A DNA stretch of 64,000 nucleotides, from positions 75,976,213 to 76,040,212 of the forward strand of contig NC_087064.1 of assembly GCF_963678635.1 (NCBI RefSeq), given 5' to 3'. The notes below the pieces were generated by a model that worked only from the letters and a program-made list of their open reading frames with translations, was not told the origin of the DNA and made no database searches. Source of the DNA: Symsagittifera roscoffensis (taxonomy: Eukaryota > Xenacoelomorpha > Acoela > Convolutidae). The position numbers and the translations under genes were made by a program. Shown piece by piece: positions 35,341 to 47,935 of the stretch (positions are counted from its first letter, which is position 1; the number at the start of each line of letters is the position of its first letter).

Positions 35341-36196
35341 CGTTCTATGAAGCAGAAATTGTCGGTTATTGGAGGTTGTTTGTATCACCATTATGAAGTA
35401 GAGTTTTTGATTAATGATAACCAAAACTGATAAAATCATCAATACTTGAAACATTTTCATTTGAAATGGTTGCATTAGTGTTTAAAATGATTGTTCAACT
35501 ATATTAGGTACAAAAACAAATGAAATATGGAATTTTTTTCAATTCTTTCCTTAAAACTTCTGGAACTTGCTATTTTAATACACTCCTAAATGGTTTCAAA
35601 ATGAAGCTTGAAATTGTTCTCTTTTTGGTTTCTACTTCTGCTAACTGTATCTCATCCCTTGAAGCCTCACTGACCTAACTGATCCCAAGCGGCAGAAATC
35701 AGCAAAAATCATCTTAATCATGTTAACATGTTTCGCGAATTAGGTCTGTAAAAATAGTAAGAGGTGAACGTTCTATGAAGCAGAAATTGTCGGTTATTGG
35801 AGGTTGTTTGTATCACCATTATGAAGTAGAGTTTTTGATTAATGATAACCAAAACTGATAAAATCATCAATACTTGAAACATTTTCATTTGAAATGGTTG
35901 CATTAGTGTTTAAAATGATTGTTCAACTATATTAGGTACAAAAACAAATGAAATATGGAATTTTTTTCAATTCTTTCCTTAAAACTTCTGGAACTTGCTA
36001 TTTTAATACACTCCTAAATGGTTTCAAATTGAAGCTTGAAATTGTTCTCTTTTTGGTTTCTACTTCTGCTAACTGTATCTCATCCCTTGAAACCTCACTG
36101 ACCTAACTGATCCCAAGCGGCAGAAATCAGCAAAAATCAGCTTAATCATGTTAACATGTTTCGCGAATTAGGTCTGTAAAAATAGTATGAGGTGGT
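35341..36196. repeat. Recent 428-bp tandem duplication within the array
   Basis: cgttctatgaagcagaaattg starts at 35341 and again at 35769; the two copies differ at only a few positions by eye. It adds an extra copy of one conserved block in this unit. Confidence 0.9.
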
Positions 36197-37204
36197 GACT
36201 CGAGGGTGCTTACAAATGTTTCGAACTCGTCGTGGTATTTACATGACGATTGTACACTCGAACAGAATATTTTGCAGTCCTTGAAAACAATTCAGGGTTT
36301 TGGCCAGGAAAATGTTTTGCTACTGGTAACAGATGCTATTGTTTTACGAGGCAGCTTTCGATTTGGCTCATAGAAAATGCCAACTTCAGTCGTCTTTCGT
36401 AGAGTTCTTTACTCAATGCGGTGAAGTGTCATCCTTCAAATTGAAAAAATCCTCCCTTTTCTGGTCCTAAATTTTTTAACTGAGCTTATCGGTTGAAGTT
36501 CATTCAATTTTTTTCCCACAGAAAAACCTGCAGAAACGGAAAAGCGTTGGTCGAGCAATTGAGTTCCTCTGAGGTAACTTATGATTAATTTACATAATTT
36601 ACATGAATTGAAAAAAACTTATGAACATTTTAGAATAAAAATTTTGTATAAAACAAAAAAAGAATCAAATAAACCAAACAGTGAACTCAAAACAAACACC
36701 ACAATAATCTTTTTTGTCATTTTTTATAAAGAAAAAAGTGATCTATATGATTCAAATTTACTTAAACCTCCTTATAACTAAGACAAACAAAGACTGAAGA
36801 AAATGAAATCAATTTGATTTAAAATTGGTTTGGATTGATATTTTCACCTTGGATTCCAAATTTTCTGTATCAAACTTAATAATTTCTTCTTCATACTTTT
36901 TCATATTAAAACTGATCTGACTTTAGTCCAAGTAGTTTTTCATGCTAAAGCTGACCTTCACCCATTTTTATCAGTGAGGAAAAAATTAAATAACCAAATT
37001 TATAAAAAGCTGATCAAAAGCAATGTACTTGCTCAAATAAATTTCAGTTAAGTGTAACTTGAGTATCTGTGTTTTTGAAATTCATCTGAAGTTTAAATAT
37101 AAGGTAGGAGCTGAAATTAGACAAAATTACAAAAAAAAATGAAAAAGCTTATTTTACTTTTTTAGGTTTTGATATCAGAATTTTCGCAAATTAACTCTTT
37201 TAAG

Positions 37205-38110
37205 AAGCTGTGCCAGTCGGTCATATCCTTAAGTTTTGTCTTGTTTTTGGAATAAAATGGTATTTTTGAAAAATTGGTTTTGACCTTGTCATGCTCAAGT
37301 TCGTCGCAGCAACTGAAAAGGAAATTCAGAAAACCAGAAGAACCCAGTTTATAATTGCATGAAGTTAGACCAAAATTTCAAGCATGAGTCAAATGTTTGA
37401 TCGCAATTGGAAAAATTAACAAACTATTCAAGGAGAATTGTCTTGTTCCGGATAGAAACACCCAGAGCGGTTACGTGAGGGTTACTTCTGGAGCAAGGGA
37501 AATCTTCACTGGGAAGATTGACCAATCAAGTGACCTAATGGTTCAAATTGACGAAACTAATTGAGTTAAAGCTAATTGGTTCCTTAAATTTCTAGAGATA
37601 CTGCAGTTGTTTTACCTGATTGATTATAGAGCTATTGCATAAATGGGAGTATTGAAATTAATTGTTTGAGCGCATTTTGTAGAGTTATATTGAGATAAGG
37701 CAGGTCTAAAGCTGATCCATCTGAAATGGATCAAATCCCATTGTCCAATAAAAACTAATGGTTTTTACTTGATTTTCCAACCCTGTTTTTAACGGCGTTT
37801 GCGTGTTTGAAGTATTTAGATACTTCCCCATGTGTGGACACGTGTTTATTTCTAGAGCGAGGGGATTTTGATAGTAACCTTTAGTTTGTAACACGATCTC
37901 AATGTTTGATGTCTTCAGCGAAACGAGTTGGCTCGTTAAATGAGGTATTAAAACACAAGAGGTAGTGTCCCTGACACTTGAGCCAATGTTTATAGTACCC
38001 ATTTTTTTAAAAGCTTACATGTAACTCAAGCGGTCGACAGTTACATATTCTTTTTTTGGCGTTCCTGGGTGTTTTTACGATATCATGACTACGAGATCGA
38101 TCGCACTTAC
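37205..38110 (-). pseudogene. Array gene copy 2 (C-terminal blocks)
   Basis: Minus blocks in order: CKCDRSRSHDIVKTPRN (about 38100-38040), a 98-codon frame at 37706-38002 nearly identical to that of copy 1, SLDWSIFPVKISLAPEVTL (about 37515-37463), and CCDELEHDKVKTNFSKIPFY...DMTDWHSFLKEL (about 37310-37205), here fully open. Copies 1 and 2 are far more alike over 34130-34620 / 37705-38250 than elsewhere. Confidence 0.45.
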
Positions 38111-40667
38111 ACAACTCCTGACTACAACTAAAATTGTTAAACTCAATTTTATTTGAAATGATTGCATCATTATTTAAAACAACGTTCAATGGTACTCGTT
38201 ATACAAACAAAAGAAATCAGAACAAATTCTAAGTCAATCCTTAAAATTTCTGGAACAAGTTGAATACACCCTTATCGTTTTTCTAAACAAAACTTGAAAT
38301 TGTTCTTTTTGCTTTTTCTATTTCAACTAACTGTATCTCATCCCTTGAAGCCTCTCTGACTTAACTGATCACATGCCACAGAAACCAGCAATCAGGTTTT
38401 TAATCATGTTACCATGTTTCGCAAATATGGTCTAAGAAAAAGTAACAGGTGTTGACTCGAGGGTGCTTACACGTATTTCTATTTCATCATTGTGTTTACA
38501 TAACAATTGTACATTCGAATGGATAGTTTTGCAGTTTTTGAAAACGATTCAGGGTTTTGGCCAGGAGAAAGTTCTGGCATTGGTAACGGTTATTTTTGTT
38601 TTACGAGTCAGCTTTCGAGTTAGTTCATAGGAAAATTTATGTGCCGCTGGCTAAAACTTTGAAACGAACAGGTCAAAAATGGCAATTTTTGGGCTTTTTC
38701 TGGTAAATTTTGTTCAAAAAATTGCAAATTTTTTTGTTGTGCGCTCCCCTTAAAAATTAGTATTTAGTTTTATGTAATGATAAATAGTTCTGATAAAATA
38801 AAGAGTTTGAAATCAAACCAGATCGGTTCTAAACTTGATAAATAAACATAGTATTTTGTCCATATTCGGAGATAATTGTTTCAAATGTAACTAATTTCTG
38901 ATTATTTCTCAGAACCGAGCAATTAAGTTCAGTGATGTTTGTGCTGTCGGGCTGAGTTTGCCGTATTTTGGAAGATCGTTAAAACATATATCAAAATTTT
39001 TCCACTCAGACAATTTTTTTTCAAACTAAGAAACTTTGTTTAATGACCTCATAGAAGCCTTCGAGTTTCTATAGAAGCAATAAAACTTGAAGGGAGTTCG
39101 ATAATTTTTAGGAAATTTTTTATACGAAACTTTACCCGTGTCAAGATAGTGTGTCAAGAAAAAAATGTTCTATGAAGCAGAAATTGTCGGTTATTGGAGG
39201 TTGTTTGTATCAGCATTATGAAGTAGAGTTTTTGATTAATGATAACCAAAACTGATAAAATCATCAATACTTGAAACATTTTCATTTGAAATGGTTGCAT
39301 TAGTGTTTAAAATGATTGTTCAACTATATTAGGTACAAAAACAAGTGAAATATGGAAATTTTTTCAATTCTTTCCTTAGAACTTCTGGAACTTGCTATTT
39401 GAATACACTCCTAAAGGGTTTCAAAATAAAGCTTGAAATTGTTCTTTTTTTGGTTTCTTCTTCTGCTAACTGTATCTCCTCCCTGAAAACCTCACTGACC
39501 TAACTGATCCCAAGCGGAAGAAATCAGCGAAAATCATCTTAATCATGTTAACATGTTTCGCGAATGAGGTCTGTAAAAATAGTATCAAGTGGTGACTCGA
39601 GGGTGCTTAAAATTTTCTCGAACTCGTCGTGGTATTTACATGACGATTGTACACTCGAACAGAATATTTTGCAGTCTTTGAAAACGCTTCAGGGTTTTGG
39701 CCAGGAAAATGATTTGCTACTGGTAACAGATGCTATTGTTTTACGAGGCAGCTTTCGATTTGGCTCATAGAATATGCCAACTTCAGTCGTCTTTCGTAGA
39801 GTTCTTTAGTCAATGCGGTGAAGTGTCATCCTTCAAATTGAAAAAATCCTCCCTTTTCTGGTCCTAATTGATTAGAATTTGGCGTCTGGTTCCATTAGGT
39901 TACAAAACGACACTTGCGGCGCTGTCAGGTCTTCAAAATTTTTAACTGAGCTTATCGGTTGAGGTTCAATCAATTTTTTTCCCACAGAAAAGCCTGCAGA
40001 AACGGAAAAGCAATGGTCGAGCAATTGAGTTCCTCTGAGGTAACTTATGATTAATTTAGATAATTTACAAAAATTGAAAAAAACAATTTCGATTAAAAAC
40101 TTTGTATAAAACAAAAAAAAGAACCAAACAAACCAAACAGTGAACTCAATACAAACACCACAATAATCTTTTTTAGACATTTTTTATAAAAAAAAAGTGA
40201 TCTCAATTGATTCAAACTTATTTAAATCCCCCTTATAACTAAGACAAACAAAGACTGAAGAAAATGAAACTAATTTGATTTAAAGTTGGTTTGGATTGAT
40301 ATTTTCAGCTTGGATTCCAAATTTTCTATATCAAACTTAATAGTTTCTTCTTCATACTTTTTCATACTAAAATTGATCTGACTTTGGTCCACGTAGTTTT
40401 CATGCTGAAGCTGACCTTCACCCATTTTTATCAGTGTGGAAAAAATTAATTAACCTAAATTATAAAAAGCTGATTAAAAGCAATGAACTTGCTCAAATAA
40501 ATTTCATTTAAGTGTAATTTGAGTATCTGTGTTTTTGAAATTCATCTGAAGTTTAAATATAAGGTAGGAGCTGAAACTAGCCAAAAATACAAAAAAAATA
40601 AATAAAAAGCTTATTTTACTTTTTTAAGTTTTGTTATCAAAATTTTCGCAAATTAACTCTTTTAGAA

Positions 40668-41380
40668 AGCTGTGCCAGTCGGTCATATCCTTAAGTTTTA
40701 TCTTGTTTTTGGAATAAAATGGTATTTTTGAAAAATTCGTATTGACCTTGTCATGCTCAAGTTTGTCGCAGCAACTGAAAAGGAAATTCCGAAAACCAGA
40801 AGAAAAGAGTTAATAATTGCATGAATTTAGACCAAAATTTCAAGCTTGAGTCAAAAGTTTGATCGCAATTGGAACAATTAACAAACTATTCGACGAGAAT
40901 AGTCTTGTACCGGATAGAAACACCGAGAGCGGTTACGTGAGGGTTACTTCTGGAGCAAGGGAAATCTTCACTGGGAAGATCGACCAATCAAGTGACCTAA
41001 TGGTTTAAATTGACAAAACTAATTGAGTTAAAGCTAATTGGTTCCTTAAATTTCTAGAGATACTGTAGTTGTTTTATCTAATTGATTATAGAGCTGTTGC
41101 CAAAATGGGAGTATTGAAAATAATTGCTTGAGTGCATTTTGTAGAGTTATGTTGAGATAAGGTAGGTCTTAGGCTGATCCATCTGAAATGGATCAAATCC
41201 CATTGTCCAATAAAAACTAATGATTTTTACTTGATTTTCTAACCCTGTTTTTAACGGCGTTTGCGTGTTATAGTACCCATCTTTATTAAGCTCACATGTA
41301 ATTTAAGCGGAAGACAGTTACATATTCTTTTTAAGGCGCTTCTGGGTGTTTTTACCACATCATGACTACGGGATCGAACC
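40668..41380 (-). pseudogene. Array gene copy 3 (C-terminal blocks)
   Basis: Keeps KWVRSRSHDVVKTPRSALKR (about 41380-41325), the SIFPVKISLAPEVTL block (about 40985-40935), and an open CCDKLEHDKVNTNFSKIPFY...KELI block (about 40780-40668), but a stretch of about 0.4 kb that encodes the central block in other copies is largely deleted between 41260 and 41280. Confidence 0.4.
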
Positions 41381-43539
41381 CACTTGACTCAGCTCCGGGC
41401 TACATTTCAAACTCTGAAACTCACAATTTTATTTAAAATGATTGCATCAGTATTACAAAAACCTTCAATGGTACTCGGTATAAAAACAAATGAAGTCAGA
41501 AAAAAAACTCCAAGACAGACCTTGAAATTTCTGGAATATGCTAGTTGAATAAACCACTATAGCATCCACTATTGCATTTCTTAACAAAACTTGAAATCCT
41601 TGAAAGTCATTCCTTAAAAATTCTGAAATATGCTAGTTGAAGACACCCCTATAGGGTTTGTAAGCAAAACATGAAATGGTTCTTCTTACGGTTTCTACTT
41701 CTGCTAACTGTATATCATTCCTTGAAGCCTCTCTGACTTAACTGATCACATGCGGCAGAAATCAGCGAGTAGGGTCTAATTCATGTTACCATGTTCTGCA
41801 ATTATGGTCTGTGAAAAAAGTATCAAGTGGTGACCCGATGATGCTTTCAAGTGTTTTCAACTCATCATGGTGTTTACTTAACGATTGTTCATTCGAATGG
41901 ATTGTTTTTGCAGTTTTTGAAAACGATTTAGATTTCTCCACTTAATGAGGCAAATTAACATCCCTGAAACTGAAAAAAAATCTCCCTTTTCTAGCTTGAA
42001 TTGATTCGGATTTGCAGTCTGGTTTAATAAGGTTAAAAGAAGACTGTTACGGCGCTGTCAAGTCTTCAAAAAAGTTAACTGAGCGCATCGATTAAGATTG
42101 ATTCAAGTTTTTACTTCTACAGAAATGCCTACAGAAACATAAACATGTTGGTCGAGCGTTGGAGTTCATCCCAGGTAACTTATGAGCAGAAATTCAGATA
42201 TCTGATTTGTTAACTAGCCCAACCAATTCCTTAGCTTAATTAAAGACTTTTTCAATGTTTAGGTTTCAGTATTCAAAGTTCCTTTGTTCGTTCTCGCTTG
42301 TAATCTTTTCTATCAAAATTCTAATTATCCAATTATCCGCACATTGTCCCACCTATTATATCCCTCCAGAAGTTTTGCTACTGAGAAAACTTCCAAATTA
42401 CATTTCCTGCTCTCCATATCTATTGTTTTCATGGTCTCCTTCAACGCAACGCTTCTCTCATACTTTTTTTATTGAAATTTCTATTGTCTCATTCAGGCTG
42501 TTGTTTGTTTCAGATACGGGTTTCAAGTCTGGGCTTAAAGTGACACACGTTCATTTCGAAAAAGATTTACGGATCTTTGTCTGGTCTTGAAAGCGTAGCA
42601 ATGCTCGGTTCTTAGGCACTGAACGCTGCTGTTGAACGTCCATTGGTTAGGTCAGTCTTCTCCACATTACGTCAAAATTTGATAAGCTTATCACAGCAAT
42701 AAGAATAGATGATCTAGTATTTTCTCGGTTTCAACCAAAGTAACAAAAAAACCCAGAACAAAATAGAGACCCTATTTTCACCAAAATTTATAAGCCATTG
42801 GCTAAGTTATTTTAAAAAAATGGGTCAAAAATGCCATTTTCAGGCCTTTTTTTTGGAAAACTTTCAAGAAAACTATCACTAAAAGAAAACGTTCAAGAAA
42901 AATATAGAATACTGTCAATCTCAATCAGATTCAAGGCAAAAATTTCTGTAATAAAATCAATTAAAAGATCATTTAAAATTAGATTTTCAACTTAAAAAAT
43001 TACAAAAAATTAATAGAAAATCATAAAACTGATCCAAATTTAGAGAAACAAACTATGCAAAAGTCAACTAAATGACCCATGCAAACCAAAATTCAAGCTC
43101 AGAATTATGCAATTGAGTAAAAACGTACTAGAAGAATCATTTTGGAATTTTTTGTGTACACCAAAAAAAAATACTTCAATTGATTCAAAAATGTTTGACC
43201 CCACCCCCCAAAAAATGCTAAGACAAACAAAGACTGGAGACGATTAAATGAACTTGGTTTAAAATCGGTTTATATCATTTTTCTCAGCTTGTGTTTTTAT
43301 ATTTTCCAGATCAAACTTAATATTTTCTTGTTCATACATTTTCATAATAAAATTGGTCTCAGTTTGATGTTTGTAGGTTTTCATGCTACAACTGACCTTA
43401 ACGCTTTTTTGTCAGGGCGGAAAAATTTAAATCGCCCAACTTACAAATAGCTGATTAAAAACAATGTGTTTGCTCAACTAATTTCAGTTAGCTCTATATT
43501 ATTTTTTCAATTTTGATTTCAGATTAACTCTTTTAAGAA

Positions 43540-44330
43540 GCTGTGCCAGTCGGTCATATTCTGAAGTTTCATCTTGTTTTTGAGATGAAATGGTATTTTT
43601 TGAAAAACTGGTATTAACCTTGTCATGCTAAAGTTTGTCGCAGCAACTGAAAAGGAAACTCAGAAAATCAAAAGAACCGTGTTCATAATTGCAAGAAAGT
43701 GGCCAAAATTTCAACCTAGAGTCAAGTTGTTATTCGCAATTTCAACAATTAACAAACTATTTGAGTAGAATTGTGTTGTTCTGGATAGAGAACACCGAGA
43801 GCTGTTACGTGAGTGTTACTTCTGGAGCAAGGAACATCTTGACTGGGAACGTCGACCTAATGGTTCAGACTGACAAAACTACTTGAGTTAAAGCTAATTA
43901 TTCGCCTAAACTTCTAGGGCTACCCTAGTTCTTATACTTGATTCATTATAGAGCTGCCCATTGTCCAATAAAAATTAAAGGTTTTTACTTGAGTTTCCGA
44001 CTCTTTTTTCAACGGCGTTTGTGTGTTTTAAGTATTTAGAGACTTATCCATGGGCACGTGTTTATTTCTAGAGCGAGGGATATTTTTAAAGTAGCCTTTA
44101 AAATGTAACACGATCTCAATGTCCTATGTCTTTAGCGAATTGAATTGGCTCCGACGGAATGAGTTACTAAAATACAAGAGGTAGTGTCCCTGACTCTTGA
44201 GCCAATGGTTATAGGGCCTATTTCTCTTAAGCTCACATGTGATTTAAGTGAACAACTGTTACATATAGTTTTTAAGGCGCTTCTGGGTGTTTTTACCACA
44301 TCATGACTACGGGATCGAACCCACTTGACT
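43540..44330 (-). pseudogene. Array gene copy 4 (C-terminal blocks)
   Basis: Same series of blocks. The central block reads HWLKSQGHYLLYFSNSFRRS and then meets a stop; the CCDKL block also has a TAG at its fifth codon, so this copy looks dead. Confidence 0.4.
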
Positions 44331-47036
44331 CAGCTCCGGGCTACATTTCAAACTCTGAAACTCACAATTTTATTTAAAATGATTGCATCAGTATTACAAA
44401 AACCTTCAATGGTACTCGGTATAAAAACAAATGAAGTCAGAAAAAAAACTCCAAGACAGACCTTGAAATTTCTGGAATATGCTAGTTGAATAAACCACTA
44501 TAGCATCCACTATTGCATTTCTTAACAAAACTTGAAATCCATTAAAGTCATCCCTTAAAATTTCTGGAACATGCTAGTTGAATACACCCCTATAGGGTTT
44601 GTAAACAAAACTTGAAATTGTTCTTTTTACGCTTTCTACTTCTACTAACTGTATATCATTCCTTGAAGCCTCTCTGTTTTAAGCCTCTCACAGTATCTTA
44701 TTCGTGTTACCATGTGTCGCAAATATGATCAGTGAAAATAGTATCAGGCGGAGACTCGAGGGTGCTTTCAAGTTTTTCCAAATCATCATGGTGTTTACAT
44801 AACGATTGTACTTTCGAATGAATTGTTTTTGCAGTTTTTGAAAACGATTCAGAGATTTCGCCAGAAAGAAGCTTTGGTATTGGTAATGACAGTTGCTATT
44901 GCTTTACAAGTCAGCTTTTAATTTGATTCATAGAAATTGGCAGCGTAATAACTCTTTGGTAGATTTCTCTACACAATGCGGCGAATTTTCATCCTTGAAC
45001 CTGAAAAAAACTCTCCCTTTTTAGCTTGAATTGATTCGGATTTGTAGTCTGGTTTAATAAGGTTAAAAGAAGACTGTTACGGCGCTGTCAAGTCTTCAAA
45101 AAAGTTAACTGAGCGCATCGATTAAGATTGATTCAAGTTTTTACTTCTACAGAAATGCCTACAGAAACAGAATTACGTTGGTCGAGCATTTGAGTTCATC
45201 CCAGGTAACTTATGAGCAGCAATTCAGATAACTGATTTTTTAATCAGCCCACCCAATATTTTAGCTCAATCAAAGACAAGACTTTTTCAATGTTTAGATT
45301 TCAGTATTCAAAGTTCCTCGGTTCGTTCTCGCCTGTGAGCTTTTCAATCGATATTCAAATTATCCGTACATTGTCCCACCTATTATATATTTCCAGAAAT
45401 TTTGCTTCTGAGAAACTTTTCAAATTACATTTCCTGCTCTCCATATCTATTTTTTCCATGGTCTCCTTCAACACAACGCTTTAATATATGCTTCTCTTTT
45501 GTTTTCTATTGAAAATTATTTTGTCTCATTTAGGCTGTTCTTTGTTTCAGATACGGGTTTCAAGTCTGGGCTTAAAGCAACACACGTTGATTTCCAAAAA
45601 GATTTAAGGATCGGTGTCTGGTCTTGAAAGCATAGCAATGCTCGGTTCTTAGGCGCTGAACGCTTCAGTTGAATGTTCTTTGGTTAGGTCAGTCTTCTCC
45701 ACTTTATGTCATTATTTGATAAGCTTATCACAACAATAAGAACAAATGATCTAGGATTTTCTCGATTTCGACCAAAATAACAAAACCAAGACCCACGAAA
45801 AAATAAAGACCCTAATTCACCAAATTTTATGTGCCGCTGGCCAAGTTAGCGAAAAAGAACAGGTCAAAAATGCCAACTTTTGGGCCTTTTTGGAAAATTT
45901 TTACCGGAAAATTGCAATTTTTTGACGTGCGCTCCCTTCAAAATTAGTGAGTTATACTATAAAACAAAATTGTTTTTGATCAAATAAAAAGATTTGGAAT
46001 CAAACCAAATCGATCGTTAATTATGTTAAATCAACATAGTAAACCAGATTTTGCGTAAAATCTAAATCTAACAACACCTGAAAAATGTCCCTATTATTCA
46101 TTTTTTTAGTAAAAAAAAACATACAATTAAATCACAAAAATCAGCAATTTAAATCCTGAGTTTGAAAAAAAGCTACCCAATGAACTCAATTAAATGATCA
46201 AAATAAATCTTTTTTGAACTCAAAACAATCCAATGAATTGATAAAAAATCAGCTATTGGAACTAGATTTTGAGCCTATGCAAACCTATGCAACTAATCAA
46301 GAAAGTGGTGAATAAAAATCAGACTTTGAGCTGAGAAACGTGCACAAAAATGTTGCAAAATCAAGTAGGCCAACATTCAACAAAATTTACGGATCAATTT
46401 CAATTATATGTTCAGGGTTAATTAGATTTTGAGCCCAAAAAAATCTAGAACAAATCGCAAATTTAAAATAGATACCAAACCTGAGCTTAAATTCTCAAGA
46501 AAAAAGTAGAATACTATCAATGTGAATCAGATTCAAGGCAAAAACTTCTGTAATAAAATTAAACAGATGATCAGACATTTTCAATCAGACTTTCAACTCA
46601 AAAGTGTAGAAAAAAATAATAAGAAATCATCAAAGTGAACCAGATTTAGAAAAACAGACTATGCAAAAAGTCAAGTAAATGAACCATGCAAACCAAACTT
46701 CAAGCTCAGAATTATGAAAGGTAGTAAAAAAATACCACAAAAATCATTTTGGAAATTTCTGTAAGCGCTTTAAGAAAAAATATATCGATTGATTCAAAAT
46801 TGTTTTAACCCCTCCCCAAAGATAACTAAAACAAACAAAGACTGGAGAAGATGAAATTAACTTGGTTTAAAACCGGTTTGGATCAATTTTTTCAGCATAT
46901 GTTAGTTATCTGTCTTCTTGAAACTCATCTGAAGTTTAAATATAAGGTAGGAGCTGAAAGTAGCCAAAATTACAAATAAAATCAGAAAAGCTACACACAA
47001 TTTTTTCATTTTTGACATCAGAACTTGTATTTTAAC

Positions 47037-47152
47037 CTTTTAAGAAGCTAAGCCAGTCGGTGATATCCTCAAATTTTATCTTGTATTTGGGATGAAACGG
47101 TATTTTTGAAAACTTCTTATTGACCTTGTCATGCTCAAGTTCGTCGCAGCAA
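47037..47152 (-). CDS. Array gene copy 5, exon with CCDELEHDKV motif
   Basis: Begins after ccttttcag in phase 2 and reads CCDELEHDKVNKKFSKIPFH, then KYKIKFEDITDWLSFLKR, ending at AAAAG|GTTAAA. It joins in frame to the exon at 47316-47363 (AC|T). The same residues are kept in copies 2 and 3. No family recognised; two adjacent Cys and an acidic/His patch are notable. Confidence 0.45.
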
Positions 47153-47315
47153 CTGAAAAGGAAAGTCAGAAAATCAGATGAACTGAGTTCATAATTGCAA
47201 GAAATTGGACCAAAATTTCAAGCTAGAGTCAAATTGTTCCTCGCAATTCGAACATTTAACAACCTATTTGAGTAGAGTTGTCGTGTTCCGGATGGAGAAC
47301 ATCGAGAGTGGTTAC

Positions 47316-47363
47316 GTGAGTGTTACTTCTGGAGCAAGGGACATCTTGACTGGGAAGGTCAAC
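47316..47363 (-). CDS. Array gene copy 5, 48-bp exon
   Basis: A 48-bp block between ccattag and CTCAC|GTAACC encodes LTFPVKMSLAPEVTL. Acceptor, donor and residues are kept in all five copies (copies 1-3 have SLDWSIFPVKISLAPEVTL). It enters and leaves in phase 2, which fits its downstream neighbour. Confidence 0.45.
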
Positions 47364-47557
47364 CTAATGGTTCAAACTGCCAAACTACTTGAGTTGAAGT
47401 AATTGTTTGCTTAAACTTCTAGAGTTACCATAGTTATTTCAATTGATTGATTATAGAGGCGTTGTCAATATGTGAGTATTGAAATTAATCTCCGGGTTGT
47501 ATTTTATAGAGTAATGTTGAATTGAGGCGGGTCTTAGGCTGATTCATCTGAACCGGA

Positions 47558-47839
47558 TCATAGGTAGACTGTCCAATAAAAACTAAAGATTTTTACTGGA
47601 GTTTCTAACCTCGTTCTCAATGGCGTTTGCGTGTTTCGATTATTTAGGGACCTATCTAGGGGCACGTGCTTATTTCTAGAGTGGGGGTTATTCTTGTAGT
47701 AGCCTTTAGTTTCTAACACGATCTCGATGTCCCATGTCTTAAGCAAACCGAATTGGCTGCGACAGAATGAGTTATTAAAACACGAGAGGTAGTATCCCTG
47801 ATCCTTGAGCCAATGAAAATCGGGCCTTTTTCTCTTAAG
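47558..47839 (-). CDS. Array gene copy 5, central exon
   Basis: Minus frame open from an acceptor (catgtgag) through HWLKDQGYYLSCFNNSF, WDIEIVLETKGYYKNN and TPVKIFSFYW to a TGA at 47558-47560. This is the only copy in which the whole block is uninterrupted; copies 1, 2 and 4 carry frameshifts or stops. To reach the next exon in phase 2 the donor would be TTATTG|GACAGT, a GA donor kept as TTATTG|GACA in other copies; otherwise the TGA ends the protein. Function unknown. Confidence 0.4.
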   Translation of the reverse strand, partial: LKRKRPDFHWLKDQGYYLSCFNNSFCRSQFGLLKTWDIEIVLETKGYYKNNPHSRNKHVPLDRSLNNRNTQTPLRTRLETPVKIFSFYWTVYL

Positions 47840-47870
47840 CTCACATGCGATTTAAGCGAACGACTGTTAC

Positions 47871-47935
47871 ATAGAGTTTTATGGCGCTTCTGGGTGTTTT
47901 TACAACATCATGACTACAGGATCGATCCCACTTGA
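47871..47935 (-). CDS. Array gene copy 5, exon with KWDRS..HDVVKTPRS
   Basis: Encodes KWDRSCSHDVVKTPRSAIK and ends CTCTAT|GTAACA. The next block starts 31 bases later after GTGAG in phase 0, so the two join in frame over a candidate 31-nt GT-AG intron. That interval is also 31 nt in the other four copies, but in them the exon itself differs by a base and the frame is lost. Confidence 0.4.

Noticed and set aside
41340..41400. B-box-like ggttcgatccc on the minus strand in array units, suggesting a SINE or tRNA
   Set aside because: No A-box at a proper distance; the bases encode the conserved KW.RSRSHDVVKTPRS block in the array.
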